Shown piece after piece: positions 33,934-43,476 of a stretch of 64,000 bases of DNA. Position 1 is the stretch's first letter. Each line of letters begins with the position of its first letter. The notes below the pieces were generated by a model. The model did not search any database, was not told the DNA's origin, and saw only the letters and a program-made list of their open reading frames with translations. The DNA comes from CBDDGJ01 sp965199285 (lineage in GTDB: Bacteria; Pseudomonadota; Alphaproteobacteria; RS24). The stretch spans positions 310,001 through 374,000 of the forward strand of contig OZ240687.1 of NCBI GenBank assembly GCA_965199285.1, in the 5' to 3' direction. The position numbers were made by a program, and so were the translations under genes.

Positions 33934-34677
33934 ATGAACCCCGCGATTGAAAATATCCCCCAACATGTTGCGATTATTATGGATGGTAATGGTCGCTGGG
34001 CCGAAGCGCGCGGCAAGGCACGAAATCATGGGCATCGCCGCGGGGTTGAGACAGTGCGCGACATCATTCGGGCGGCCGGTGACGAAGGCATAAAATTTTT
34101 AACCCTTTACTCTTTTTCGTCTGAAAATTGGCAGCGTCCGAAAAGCGAAGTTAAATTTCTGATGAGCCTGATTGAGGCTTATATTGATGGAGATTTAGCT
34201 ACCCTAAATGAAGAAGGGGTTCGGGTTAAAATATTAGGCCGCCGCGATGAGCTGGACGCGTCTTTGCAAAAAAAAATCACTTATGCCGAAGAGTTAACGC
34301 AGAATAATAAAAATCTATATTTGCAAATTGCTTTTAATTATGGCGGGCGTGAAGAATTAACCGATGCCATCCGGCAAATCGCAGCGGACGTTGCCAATGG
34401 GGTTATAAAAGAAACGCAAATTAATTCTGAATTGGTGTCAAGCTATTTGCAAACCGCCAGCCTGCCTGAACCGGATTTGCTTATTCGTACCAGTGGTGAA
34501 TTGCGGATTAGCAATTTTCTCATCTGGCAATGCGCTTATACAGAATTTTATTTTACCGATGTGCTATGGCCAGATTTTTCCAGAGCGGATTTGCAAAAAG
34601 CATTAACCGCTTACGCTATGCGCGAGCGCCGCTATGGAGGTGTGTCTTCTCCGATTACGAAAAGAGAAACGGCATGA
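33934..34677 (+). CDS. uppS: Isoprenyl transferase (undecaprenyl diphosphate synthase)
   Basis: A 247-residue cis-prenyltransferase that builds the C55 carrier for peptidoglycan and LPS sugars. The catalytic Asp17 is in MDGNGRWA; SSENWQRP and the C-terminal IRTSGELRISNFL motif complete the site. It starts 22 bp after frr, and its stop overlaps the cdsA start (ATGA). Confidence 0.96.
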   Translation: MNPAIENIPQHVAIIMDGNGRWAEARGKARNHGHRRGVETVRDIIRAAGDEGIKFLTLYSFSSENWQRPKSEVKFLMSLIEAYIDGDLATLNEEGVRVKILGRRDELDASLQKKITYAEELTQNNKNLYLQIAFNYGGREELTDAIRQIAADVANGVIKETQINSELVSSYLQTASLPEPDLLIRTSGELRISNFLIWQCAYTEFYFTDVLWPDFSRADLQKALTAYAMRERRYGGVSSPITKRETA

Positions 34678-35516
34678 CTAGCCCTGCGCGTTTTGCAGGG
34701 CTAGGGCAACGCATCCTAACCGCACTGGTTTTGCTGCCCCTCGTGATTGGCGCGATTTATGCGGGCGGCGGATATTTTCTTTCTTTGCTTATTCTTATCT
34801 CCATCCCGATGGCATGGGAATGGGTGCATTTATTGCAATCAGCCGATGCGAGGGCGGATCGAATAAGGCTAAGTGGCGCGGCGGTTCTCATTTTAGCAAG
34901 CGGGTTTTTCACGCCGCCGCAAAACATGCTGGCTTTGCTTTTCATATTGGGATTATTTTTTTCCTTTTTAGCGCTGTTACGAAAACGTCGCGGCACGGTT
35001 GTTGGCGGCGGGATATTTTATTGCGTGTTACCCTTGCTCGGGGCGTATTGGTTGCGCCTGCAAGAAGATGGTCTATGGCTGGTTTTATTCATGTTTTTAT
35101 CGGTTTGCGCGGTTGATATTTTTGCAATGTTTTTTGGTAAACTAATCGGTGGCGCAAAACTCGCGCCGCGATTATCACCAAATAAAACATGGGCAGGGTT
35201 GGGCGGCGCAATCATCGGTAGTCTTAGCATCGCTTTTGCTTTTTCGGTTTACTTTGAAAGGGCGTTTGCAGCGCCGATTATTATCTTTGCAATTCTGCTG
35301 GCGGTGATCGCGCAAATGGCGGATTTATTTGAGTCCATGCTCAAACGAAAATATAATCTCAAAGATAGTGGCGCGCTCTTGCCGGGACATGGAGGCATAT
35401 TAGACCGTGTCGATGGGTTAATTGGCGCGCTCATACTGACATCGCTATTTGCTTTATGGGGCGCGTTTATGGGCACAGTCTCGTCACCGCTCATATTTTT
35501 GTGGGGCTGGATATGA
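34674..35516 (+). CDS. cdsA: Phosphatidate cytidylyltransferase
   Basis: A 280-residue polytopic membrane enzyme making CDP-diacylglycerol from phosphatidate and CTP, the branch point of phospholipid synthesis. About seven hydrophobic segments and the CDS signature (KRKYNLKDSGALLPGHGG, then DRVD) are present near the C-terminus. The start is the ATG at 34674 inside the uppS stop; an earlier in-frame opening overlaps uppS. Codons 2-10 form a strong hairpin. It overlaps dxr by 4 bp. Confidence 0.94.
   Translation: MTSPARFAGLGQRILTALVLLPLVIGAIYAGGGYFLSLLILISIPMAWEWVHLLQSADARADRIRLSGAAVLILASGFFTPPQNMLALLFILGLFFSFLALLRKRRGTVVGGGIFYCVLPLLGAYWLRLQEDGLWLVLFMFLSVCAVDIFAMFFGKLIGGAKLAPRLSPNKTWAGLGGAIIGSLSIAFAFSVYFERAFAAPIIIFAILLAVIAQMADLFESMLKRKYNLKDSGALLPGHGGILDRVDGLIGALILTSLFALWGAFMGTVSSPLIFLWGWI
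34679..34703 (+). promoter_or_regulatory. Hairpin at the start of the cdsA coding sequence
   Basis: tagccctgc (34679-34687) pairs exactly with gcagggcta (34695-34703) over a 7-nt loop, beginning 3 bases after the cdsA ATG. The stem would occlude the initiation region of cdsA unless ribosomes terminating on uppS open it, so it favours translational coupling. Confidence 0.55.
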
Positions 35517-36682
35517 AGCGCCGCGTTTCAATATTGGGGGCGACGGGGTCGATTGGTGATAATATGCTGGATATTATTCGGCATAATCCTGATGATTATG
35601 AAGTGGTGGCGCTCACCGCGCATCGTAATATTGAAAAACTCGCAAGCCTTGCGCAAGAGTTTCAGCCAGACTTAATTGTGATTGCGGATGCGGATTATTA
35701 TACCCCGCTCAAAGATTGTTTGGCGACAGAACCACATATTGAAATTGCGGCCGGTGACGCGGCTCTATGCGATGCGGCGCGTTTACCGGCAGATTTTATT
35801 ATGGCCGCGATTGTTGGGATTGCGGGGCTTGCGCCTTCCTATGCGGCGCTCGAACAAGGAGCCCATATCGGGCTTGCCAATAAGGAATGTTTGGTTGCGG
35901 CGGGCGATATATTTATGGCGCAGGCAAAAAAAACCGGCGCAACTATTTTGCCAGTTGATTCAGAGCATAATGCCATTTTTCAGATTCTCAATGGCTGGCA
36001 GCTTGATAGCAGCATTAAGAAAATCATCATCACCGCTTCAGGCGGGCCATTTCGCGACATGCCTCTAGAGGAAATGCAGTATATAAGTGTTGAGCAGGCG
36101 TGCGCCCATCCAGTATGGGATATGGGTAGGAAAATATCGGTCGACAGTGCGACGCTTATGAATAAGGGCTTGGAACTTATCGAAGCGCATTATCTGTTTG
36201 ATATTCCCCTGAAGCAGCTTGATGTGTTAGTCCATCCGCAATCGATTGTGCATGCGCTTGTCCAATATCGGGATGGCAATATGCTTACCCATATGGGGGA
36301 GGCTGATATGCGGATTCCAATTGCGCATTGTCTTAACTGGCCGGCGCGGGGCAAGACCGCCCCCATAGAGTTGGATTTAACCGCAACGCCATTGCAGTTT
36401 TTCGCCCCCGATGAGACGCGCTTTGCCTGTCTTGGACTTGCCAAAACAGCGTCCGAACAAGGGGGCATGGCCTGCACTGCGCTCAATGCGGCAAATGAAA
36501 TTGCGGTGCAAGCCTTTTTAGATAAGCAAATCGCGTTTCTCGATATTGCCAAAATTGTTGAGCAAGGTCTTAATTTTGCCATGAAAAAAGTTACCCATCA
36601 TAGTATAAATAATCTTGCGGATGTTCTGTCTTGTGATATGCAGGTACGGCATTATTGCACAGATTATTTAAGTAAATTATAA
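35513..36682 (+). CDS. dxr: 1-deoxy-D-xylulose-5-phosphate reductoisomerase
   Basis: A 389-residue NADPH enzyme producing MEP, the committed step of bacterial isoprenoid synthesis, which feeds uppS. The N-terminal GATGSIGDN motif binds NADPH; LPVDSEHNAIFQ carries the metal ligands and SATLMNKGLELIEA the substrate site. The start is the ATG at 35513 within the cdsA stop; the longer open frame overlaps cdsA. Confidence 0.96.
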   Translation: MKRRVSILGATGSIGDNMLDIIRHNPDDYEVVALTAHRNIEKLASLAQEFQPDLIVIADADYYTPLKDCLATEPHIEIAAGDAALCDAARLPADFIMAAIVGIAGLAPSYAALEQGAHIGLANKECLVAAGDIFMAQAKKTGATILPVDSEHNAIFQILNGWQLDSSIKKIIITASGGPFRDMPLEEMQYISVEQACAHPVWDMGRKISVDSATLMNKGLELIEAHYLFDIPLKQLDVLVHPQSIVHALVQYRDGNMLTHMGEADMRIPIAHCLNWPARGKTAPIELDLTATPLQFFAPDETRFACLGLAKTASEQGGMACTALNAANEIAVQAFLDKQIAFLDIAKIVEQGLNFAMKKVTHHSINNLADVLSCDMQVRHYCTDYLSKL

Positions 36683-36708
36683 CCGCATCTTATTAAGGAG
36701 CGATAAAC

Positions 36709-37827
36709 GTGACCGATATTTCATTTTTTGGCTATATCATCCCCTTTTTGATTTTATTGACGATTGTTGTCTTCATTCATGAAATGGGACATTTTCTGGT
36801 CGGGCGTTGGTGTGGCGTTAAAATCGAAATCTTTTCGGTTGGTTTTGGCCGCCCTATTTTAAGCCGCAAAGATAAGCATGGTACAATCTGGCAGCTTGGC
36901 TGGATTCCCTTAGGGGGTTATGTCAAGTTTTTTGGTGATGAGGATGCCGCCAGCACCCCTTCGGCACAAAAATTATCCGATGAACAGGCGGGGCTTAGCC
37001 TTCACCATAAACCGATTTGGCAAAAATCGGCAGTTGTTGCGGCCGGGCCTATTGCCAATTTCATATTGGGGATTCTGATTTTCGCTGGCATTGCCTTTTT
37101 TATGGGCGAGCGGATTACACCGGCAATCATCGGAACTGTACAAGAAGAAAGTGCTGCCGCGCGCGCGGGGTTTCAGCCCAATGATAAAATTATCATGATG
37201 AATGATGCGCCAGTGGCGGGATTTTCTGAAATTGCCAGAAAAGTAAGCGTCAGTGCGGGGACTGAGATTCGTTTTACGGTCGAACGGGCAGGGCAAAATA
37301 TTATACTCACCGCAACCCCTGAACCACGTATTGAGCGCGACCGTTTTGGCAATGAATATTCTATCGGCAGGCTTGGGGTAAGCTCTACACTCACGCAAGG
37401 TGAGCATGTTCAACGCATTGAGCATGGATTTTTCTCGGCGCTTGGATTAGGTGTTAAAGAAAGTTATTTTATTGTTGAACAAAGCTTGGTGATGTTGGGG
37501 CGCGTCATCACTGGCAGAGAAAGTGCTGATAGTTTGGGCGGACCGGTGCGGATCGCACAAATATCTGGGCAAGTTGCGAGTCTTGGTTTGCTTGCCTTTC
37601 TTAATCTGACCGCAGTTTTGTCGATTAGTATTGGCTTGATTAATCTTTTCCCATTGCCGGTATTGGATGGTGGCCATTTGCTTTTTTATACCATTGAAGC
37701 AATTATTCGACGGCCAATCCCTGAGATGGCTTACGCATTTGCGATGCGCGCCGGCATGGTTTTTCTTTTGTTTGTTTTTGTGATGATTACCTGGCAAGAC
37801 CTAGCACGAATCGGCTTATTCCAGTAA
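36709..37827 (+). CDS. rseP: Site-2 intramembrane zinc protease RseP
   Basis: A 372-residue inner-membrane protease starting with GTG (36709) behind ribosome-binding site aaggag. The zinc motif HEMGH is at 24-28 in the first helix, one PDZ domain lies at about 137-205, and LPVLDGG at 316-322 in the third helix gives the third zinc ligand. E. coli RseP has two PDZ domains; a single one is usual in shorter members. It cleaves anti-sigma factors and leftover signal peptides. It sits in the conserved dxr-rseP-bamA order. Confidence 0.93.
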   Translation: MTDISFFGYIIPFLILLTIVVFIHEMGHFLVGRWCGVKIEIFSVGFGRPILSRKDKHGTIWQLGWIPLGGYVKFFGDEDAASTPSAQKLSDEQAGLSLHHKPIWQKSAVVAAGPIANFILGILIFAGIAFFMGERITPAIIGTVQEESAAARAGFQPNDKIIMMNDAPVAGFSEIARKVSVSAGTEIRFTVERAGQNIILTATPEPRIERDRFGNEYSIGRLGVSSTLTQGEHVQRIEHGFFSALGLGVKESYFIVEQSLVMLGRVITGRESADSLGGPVRIAQISGQVASLGLLAFLNLTAVLSISIGLINLFPLPVLDGGHLLFYTIEAIIRRPIPEMAYAFAMRAGMVFLLFVFVMITWQDLARIGLFQ

Positions 37828-37830
37828 ATT

Positions 37831-40143
37831 ATGCGTGTCATCAAACAACAGTTTACAGTTTTTGTCTTTCTATTGGCATGTTTATGGGCATGTCTATGTG
37901 TGGTGCTTTTGCCACAGGCGGTTTTGGCGCAATCTGAAAATATCATTCAATTCATAAAGGTTCAGGGAACTCAAAGGGTTGAAGAAGAAACGGTGAAAGC
38001 CTATATGCTTGTCCGCCCCGGCATGGTTGATAATGCTAAACTTATTGACCAATCGATAAAAACCCTGTTTGCGTCTGGGTTATTTGCTGATGTTTCGATT
38101 AAGCGGGAGCAGGGAGGATTGACCGTTATCGTTGTTGAAAACCCGATTGTCAATCGCGTTGAGTTTGAAGGCAATAGTGCTATTCGTAGCGATAAATTAC
38201 AAGAAGAAGGTACGCTTAAACCACGACAAATTTACACCCGCGCAAAAGTGCAAGATGATGTTGAGAGATTTATTGAGCTTTACCGCCGTTCGGGAAGATT
38301 CGCGGCGCGGATTGATCCGAAAGTCATACAACTTCCGCAAAATCGTATCGATTTGATTTTTGAAATCAATGAAGGGGATGTTACCAAAATTCGCGCGATT
38401 AACTTTATTGGTAATCAGAAGTATTCTGATGCACGATTAAAAGATGAAATTGTGACAGAAGAATCTGCATGGTGGAAATTTTTAACCAGCAATGATAATT
38501 ATGATCCTGATCGGGTCGCTTATGATCGGGAGTTGTTGCGACGGTTTTATGTCCAGCACGGCTATGCCGATTTTAGGGTTGTAAGCTCATTGGCTGAACT
38601 TACTCGCGATGGTAAAGAATTTTTCATCACATTCAATATTGAAGAAGGACCCTTATATGATTTTGGCAAAAGCGAGGTCGTAAGCAATATTAAAGATCTG
38701 GATGCGAAACGCCTAGAGCAGGCAGTGACACATGCGGAAGGTGATCGCTACAATGCCGATAAGATCGATAGTACCATCGATAAAATTACTAAAATAGTTG
38801 GGGAGGCAGGATTTGCCTTTGCTGATATTCGGCCACGTACCCGCCGCGATGCAGAAAATAGTATAATCGAAATATCCTATGTTATTAATGAGGGACCGCG
38901 GGTTTATGTTGAGCGGATTAATATTAATGGCAATAGCCGGACGCAAGATCATGTCATTCGTCGCGAAATTAGATTGGATGAAGAAGATGCGTTTAATCAG
39001 GTTTTGCTGTCGCGTTCCGAACGTAATATTAAAGCGCTAGACTATTTTAAGACTGTTGAAGTTGTACAGCAACCCGGTTCAGCCCCCGATCGTACAATTA
39101 TTGATGTCAATGTTGCTGAACAACCAACCGGACAAGTTACCTTTGGGGTTGGGTTTTCATCAAGTGATAGTTATACGTCGGAATTTTCAATCTCTGAACG
39201 TAACCTGCTCGGGCGTGGTTATAAATTGGGTTCCAGCCTACGATTAAGCTCCCGGCAGCAAGATATTTCTGTCGCTTTTACCGATCCATATTTTCTTAAT
39301 CGTGATGTTGCGGCAGGTGTACGAGTTTATAATTCTCAGACAGATTATCAGTATCAAGCATCGAATAATATTGAGACACAAAAAAGCGGATTGTCTCTTA
39401 GTCTGAGTTATAACCTGTCAGAAAATGGGCGTTTAAGCCTTTTTTCAAATATGGAGCAAGATAAATTTATTAATCGAAGCGCAACGACTGTTTTGTCACG
39501 GAGCTTTGACACGACAAAAGTCGAATTTGGGTATTTTTATTTTTATGATGTGCGTGATGATGTGATTGATCCAACCGATGGGTGGAATTTTGGTTTTGGG
39601 CAAGATGTGGCGGGGCCTTTGGGAAATGAAACATATTTGCGAACAACCGCAACGGGGAATTTTTATGAGGAAATTTTTGAGGGCTGGATATTCCATGCCC
39701 GTTTAACGGCCGGTCATATATTTGATTATGATCGCCATTTTGTGCCCTATAATGATCGTTTCTTTCGGACAAGTCGTGATTTTAGGGGGTTTAAGCGTAA
39801 TGGCGTTGGGCCACGTGAAATAACGACAGACTCCATTTTAGGAGCGAATCAATATTTAATAGGTACAACGCAGATGCGCTTACCCTTAGGGTTGCCGAAA
39901 GAGGTTGATATTAAAACAAATGCCTTTATCGACTTTGGTTGGCTTGGGAAGACTGATATTAATAAAAATATTAATACAAGCTTTCAATACCGCGATGATT
40001 TTGCATTTCGGGCGACTTATGGAATAAGTGTTGCGTGGCGTTCCCCGGTTGGTCCTATTAGATTTGACTTTGCGCGTCCTATTACAGTTCAACCATATGA
40101 TAAACCGCAATCTTTCCGTTTTTCGATTGGAACAAGTTTTTAA
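37831..40143 (+). CDS. bamA: Outer membrane protein assembly factor BamA
   Basis: A 770-residue outer-membrane insertase. A signal peptide ends near residue 33 (AVLA), five POTRA repeats occupy about 38-360, and a 16-strand barrel completes the protein, ending in SIGTSF with the C-terminal Phe recognised by BAM itself. The RFDFARP segment (after GPI) matches the conserved barrel loop region. It starts 4 bp after rseP. Confidence 0.96.
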   Translation: MRVIKQQFTVFVFLLACLWACLCVVLLPQAVLAQSENIIQFIKVQGTQRVEEETVKAYMLVRPGMVDNAKLIDQSIKTLFASGLFADVSIKREQGGLTVIVVENPIVNRVEFEGNSAIRSDKLQEEGTLKPRQIYTRAKVQDDVERFIELYRRSGRFAARIDPKVIQLPQNRIDLIFEINEGDVTKIRAINFIGNQKYSDARLKDEIVTEESAWWKFLTSNDNYDPDRVAYDRELLRRFYVQHGYADFRVVSSLAELTRDGKEFFITFNIEEGPLYDFGKSEVVSNIKDLDAKRLEQAVTHAEGDRYNADKIDSTIDKITKIVGEAGFAFADIRPRTRRDAENSIIEISYVINEGPRVYVERININGNSRTQDHVIRREIRLDEEDAFNQVLLSRSERNIKALDYFKTVEVVQQPGSAPDRTIIDVNVAEQPTGQVTFGVGFSSSDSYTSEFSISERNLLGRGYKLGSSLRLSSRQQDISVAFTDPYFLNRDVAAGVRVYNSQTDYQYQASNNIETQKSGLSLSLSYNLSENGRLSLFSNMEQDKFINRSATTVLSRSFDTTKVEFGYFYFYDVRDDVIDPTDGWNFGFGQDVAGPLGNETYLRTTATGNFYEEIFEGWIFHARLTAGHIFDYDRHFVPYNDRFFRTSRDFRGFKRNGVGPREITTDSILGANQYLIGTTQMRLPLGLPKEVDIKTNAFIDFGWLGKTDINKNINTSFQYRDDFAFRATYGISVAWRSPVGPIRFDFARPITVQPYDKPQSFRFSIGTSF

Positions 40144-40161
40144 AAAAAGGAGTATAAAATT

Positions 40162-40704
40162 ATGAAAAAAACACTAAATATATTTACGATCGCCATTGCA
40201 ATATCAATAATGGCATTTTTACCAGCCAAGGCGGAAAATGTTTTAGCTTTTAATATTGACCGCGCCTTGGCTGAATCAAAAGCCGGGAAAAATATTGCTG
40301 AACAACTTCAGAAATATGGTGAAACCATTCAGGGTAAGGCGCAGAAATTGCAACAAGATTTGCAAAGTGATGCAGAAAAACTTCAGGAGCAACGTAGCCT
40401 GATGTCACAAGAAGCCTTACAAGGTAAATTTCAAGAGCTACAACAAAAAGAAGCTGAAGGCCGCCAAACCCTTAGCGTAGAGGCACGTAGTGTTGAAAAT
40501 GCACGTAATCAAGCATTACAAGTTGTTATTGATAAAGTCAGTGATATTTTGGAGGCCATTTCTAGAGAGCGTAAGGCAGACCTTATTATCCGCAGCAATG
40601 TATTGCTCTTTGCAAACCCTGACCTAGATATTACTGATGAGGTCATTAAACGCCTTGATAAAGAAATTACAAAGGTGAAAGTCGACGTTAAAAAAGAGCA
40701 ATAA
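40162..40704 (+). CDS. skp: Periplasmic chaperone Skp/OmpH
   Basis: A 180-residue protein with a signal peptide (1-24, ending AKA) and a long charged coiled-coil region (about 45-125) forming the tentacles of the trimeric chaperone. Skp carries unfolded outer-membrane proteins to BamA, encoded just upstream. The stop overlaps the lpxD start by one base (TAATG). Confidence 0.9.
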   Translation: MKKTLNIFTIAIAISIMAFLPAKAENVLAFNIDRALAESKAGKNIAEQLQKYGETIQGKAQKLQQDLQSDAEKLQEQRSLMSQEALQGKFQELQQKEAEGRQTLSVEARSVENARNQALQVVIDKVSDILEAISRERKADLIIRSNVLLFANPDLDITDEVIKRLDKEITKVKVDVKKEQ

Positions 40705-41756
40705 TGGCAGATCTGCGCTTTTATGATCGACGTGACCCTGCACGTCTAGAGACGCTTTTAAGCGAAATAGTGAGGGTAAGCGAAATAGCGGGGGGAGATT
40801 TATCTCCTCCCCTTATTTTTTCTGAAGATGGTTATCCTACAGATTTTTTGGTTGCCGATGTCGAAACTTTGGATGGGGCGCAAAAAGATCACGTGAGCTT
40901 TCTTTCTGATCCACGACGCTATAAAAATGTCGTACAGCAAACCAGAGCGGGAGTCGTTTTTGTAAAAGAAGAAGATCGCCCTCTTTTGTCTGATGACACG
41001 GTTCCTATTGTCACCCCCAATCCCTATCTTTGTTTTGTTGAGGCAATTCATTATTTCTATCCTGATAGTCTCACCAAATTTTACCGCGCTAAGGGAATTT
41101 CCAAATCAGCACAAATAGGTAAAAATACGAGCATTGGGGAGCATGTGATTATTGGTGAAAATGCCCAGATAGGTGAGGGGGTTGTGATTGGATCATACAC
41201 CATTATCGGGTCTGGCGTGACCATTGGCGATGGTAGTGTGATTGGCTCTCACGTGGTGATTGGGTTTTCATTGATTGGAAATGAAGTGATGATCCATAGT
41301 GGCTGCAAAATAGGTCTTGATGGGTTTGGCTTTGTTCCTGGCACTACGCATACGAAAATCCCCCATATTGGCCGGGTTATTATTCAGGATAAGGTTGAAG
41401 TGCAGGTAAATTGTACGATTGACCGCGGCGCGATTGGCGATACCGTTATTGGCGAAGGGACAAAGATCGATAATGCCGTTCATATCGGCCATAATGTTAT
41501 AATTGGGCGACATTGCTTTCTTGCTGCCCAAACGGGTATTTCCGGCAGTACAAAAATTGGTGATTATACGGTTTTTGGGGGTAAAGCGGGAATTGCTGGC
41601 CACCTTACAATCGGCAATCATGTAACCATTGCGGCGGCGGCGGGCGTTACCCGCTCTATCCCCGATGGGCAGACGGTTGGTGGACATCCTGCCCGCCCGC
41701 TTTCCGAATGGCAACGCGATATTGCGTTTGTGTCACGCTTGCGAAAGAAAAAGTAA
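40704..41756 (+). CDS. lpxD: UDP-3-O-acylglucosamine N-acyltransferase
   Basis: A 350-residue left-handed beta-helix acyltransferase, third step of lipid A synthesis. An N-terminal uridine-binding domain (1 to about 105) is followed by hexapeptide repeats of the (I/V)G type (about 110-300), with the catalytic His region HIGHNVIIGRH. It forms homotrimers in the cytoplasm. The following gene is lpxA; the fabZ gene normally between them is absent. Confidence 0.95.
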   Translation: MADLRFYDRRDPARLETLLSEIVRVSEIAGGDLSPPLIFSEDGYPTDFLVADVETLDGAQKDHVSFLSDPRRYKNVVQQTRAGVVFVKEEDRPLLSDDTVPIVTPNPYLCFVEAIHYFYPDSLTKFYRAKGISKSAQIGKNTSIGEHVIIGENAQIGEGVVIGSYTIIGSGVTIGDGSVIGSHVVIGFSLIGNEVMIHSGCKIGLDGFGFVPGTTHTKIPHIGRVIIQDKVEVQVNCTIDRGAIGDTVIGEGTKIDNAVHIGHNVIIGRHCFLAAQTGISGSTKIGDYTVFGGKAGIAGHLTIGNHVTIAAAAGVTRSIPDGQTVGGHPARPLSEWQRDIAFVSRLRKKK

Positions 41757-41826
41757 CATGCTGTAAAAATTAGTGACTTGTTTTCTCCTATGCAGCATGG
41801 CAAAAAATAATGGGAGCGATAATACA

Positions 41827-42621
41827 ATGGCAATTCACCCAACCGCAATTATCGAAGATGGGGCGCGCTTCGGCAATAATGTCGAGATTGGTGCATATAG
41901 CTATATTGGAGCTTCTGTTTCCATTGGCGATAATTGCCGGATCGCTCACCATGTTAGTATTATTGGCAAGACGCGCATTGGGGCGGATACAGAAATTTCC
42001 TCATTTTCATCACTGGGCGCAAAACCAGTTATTTATAATGCGCAAGATAATGGCGCGTTGATAATTGGCGCGCGTAATCATATTGCCGAACATGTGACGC
42101 TTTGCCCCGGACAATATAGCGATAATATGATGACTGTCATTGGCGACGATAATTTATTTTTGCCACAAACCCATATTGGGCATGATTGTATTATTGGTAA
42201 TCATACGGTTTTTTCAACCGGCGTGGTTGTGGCGGGGCATGTCGAAGTTTCTGATTATGCCATTATTAGTGGTCTATCCGCCATTCACCAATTTTGTCGG
42301 ATCGGTGAACATGCGTTTATAGGGGGCGGCTCAATTCTTGTCGAAGACGTTATTCCCTATGGTATCGTAGAAGGCAATCGCGCAAGTTTGCGCGGGCTAA
42401 ACATAACCGGCTTAAAGCGCCGTGATTTTTCTAAAGATACAATCATGGCGTTACGAAAGGTTTATAAATTTATTTTTGAACCTCGCACGGATGATGGGCA
42501 AAATTTTCAGCTGCGTATTCAATCCGCAGCAAATATGTTTCCAGATGATGAACACATAAAGCGGCTCATTTCCTTTTTGCAAAAAGAGGGGCGCGGTTTT
42601 TGTATACAGAAGAAAAAATGA
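41827..42621 (+). CDS. lpxA: UDP-N-acetylglucosamine O-acyltransferase
   Basis: A 264-residue hexapeptide-repeat acyltransferase, first step of lipid A synthesis. The start is the ATG at 41827 (MAIHPTAIIEDGA) with ribosome-binding site gggag; the frame is open 18 codons further but without support. The catalytic His is in the HIGHDCIIGN region, and the C-terminal helical part starts near GLNITGLKRR. It is separated from lpxD by 70 bp that hold no fabZ remnant. Confidence 0.95.
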   Translation: MAIHPTAIIEDGARFGNNVEIGAYSYIGASVSIGDNCRIAHHVSIIGKTRIGADTEISSFSSLGAKPVIYNAQDNGALIIGARNHIAEHVTLCPGQYSDNMMTVIGDDNLFLPQTHIGHDCIIGNHTVFSTGVVVAGHVEVSDYAIISGLSAIHQFCRIGEHAFIGGGSILVEDVIPYGIVEGNRASLRGLNITGLKRRDFSKDTIMALRKVYKFIFEPRTDDGQNFQLRIQSAANMFPDDEHIKRLISFLQKEGRGFCIQKKK

Positions 42622-42630
42622 GATCGCTAT

Positions 42631-43476
42631 ATGCAAGGCCATAAAATTGGAATCATTGCTGGCGGTGGTGATGTGCCGTGGTTGATAAAGGAACATTTGT
42701 TAACCCAACAACAGGCTTGTTTTATCATAGGTTTGCAAGGGCAGATTGACGATGCGCGTGAGACACATGCGGATATAATTATCCCGATTGAGAAAGTTAA
42801 AAAAATAATCACAATTTTGCAGGCGGAGGATTGTAAAAATATTGTGATGGCGGGGAAAGTCATTCGACCAGATTTCAAAACATTGCGCCCCGATATTGAC
42901 GGCGCAAAGATTATCGCCCGCATTTTGATGAGCCGCAATAAGGGCGATGATCATCTGCTTCGCATTATCGCTGCGCATTATGAAGCGTACGGATTTTCGA
43001 TTATCGCACCTGAAACAATATTATCTGATTTACATGCACCGGCAGGTTTATTATGTGGTTCTGATATAACCGACCATCAAGATGATATTACCCTTGCGAC
43101 CGAATTACTCCATCAAATTGGGCGCTTTGATATAGGGCAGGGGGTTGTGGTCAGGCAGGGGCAAGTCATCGCCATCGAGGCGGCAGAAGGTACGGATGCA
43201 ATGTTAGAGCGGGCGGCGGTGCTTATCAATCTTTCGCAAGATCAGAAGAAAAAGAAAAACCGACAAGGTGTGTTTGTAAAACTCCCCAAGCCACAGCAAG
43301 AAAGACGCATTGATTTGCCGGGGATTGGACCTGAAACGATAAAGCACGTTATCGCTGCTGGCCTTGCCGGCATTGTGTTTGAGAAAAATGGCGCTTTGCT
43401 TATTCATCGTCAAGATTGTATTGCCCTTGCGGAAGAAGCGGGCATATTTATTTATGGCCAGGATTCACAGCAATGA
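42631..43476 (+). CDS. lpxI: UDP-2,3-diacylglucosamine diphosphatase LpxI
   Basis: A 281-residue protein of the LpxI (former DUF1009) family that replaces LpxH in Alphaproteobacteria and attacks the alpha phosphorus to give lipid X. IGIIAGGGDVPWLI at the start, MAGKVIRPDFKTLRPD in the middle and DLPGIGPETIKH in the second domain are typical. Its stop overlaps the lpxB start (ATGA). Confidence 0.95.
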   Translation: MQGHKIGIIAGGGDVPWLIKEHLLTQQQACFIIGLQGQIDDARETHADIIIPIEKVKKIITILQAEDCKNIVMAGKVIRPDFKTLRPDIDGAKIIARILMSRNKGDDHLLRIIAAHYEAYGFSIIAPETILSDLHAPAGLLCGSDITDHQDDITLATELLHQIGRFDIGQGVVVRQGQVIAIEAAEGTDAMLERAAVLINLSQDQKKKKNRQGVFVKLPKPQQERRIDLPGIGPETIKHVIAAGLAGIVFEKNGALLIHRQDCIALAEEAGIFIYGQDSQQ

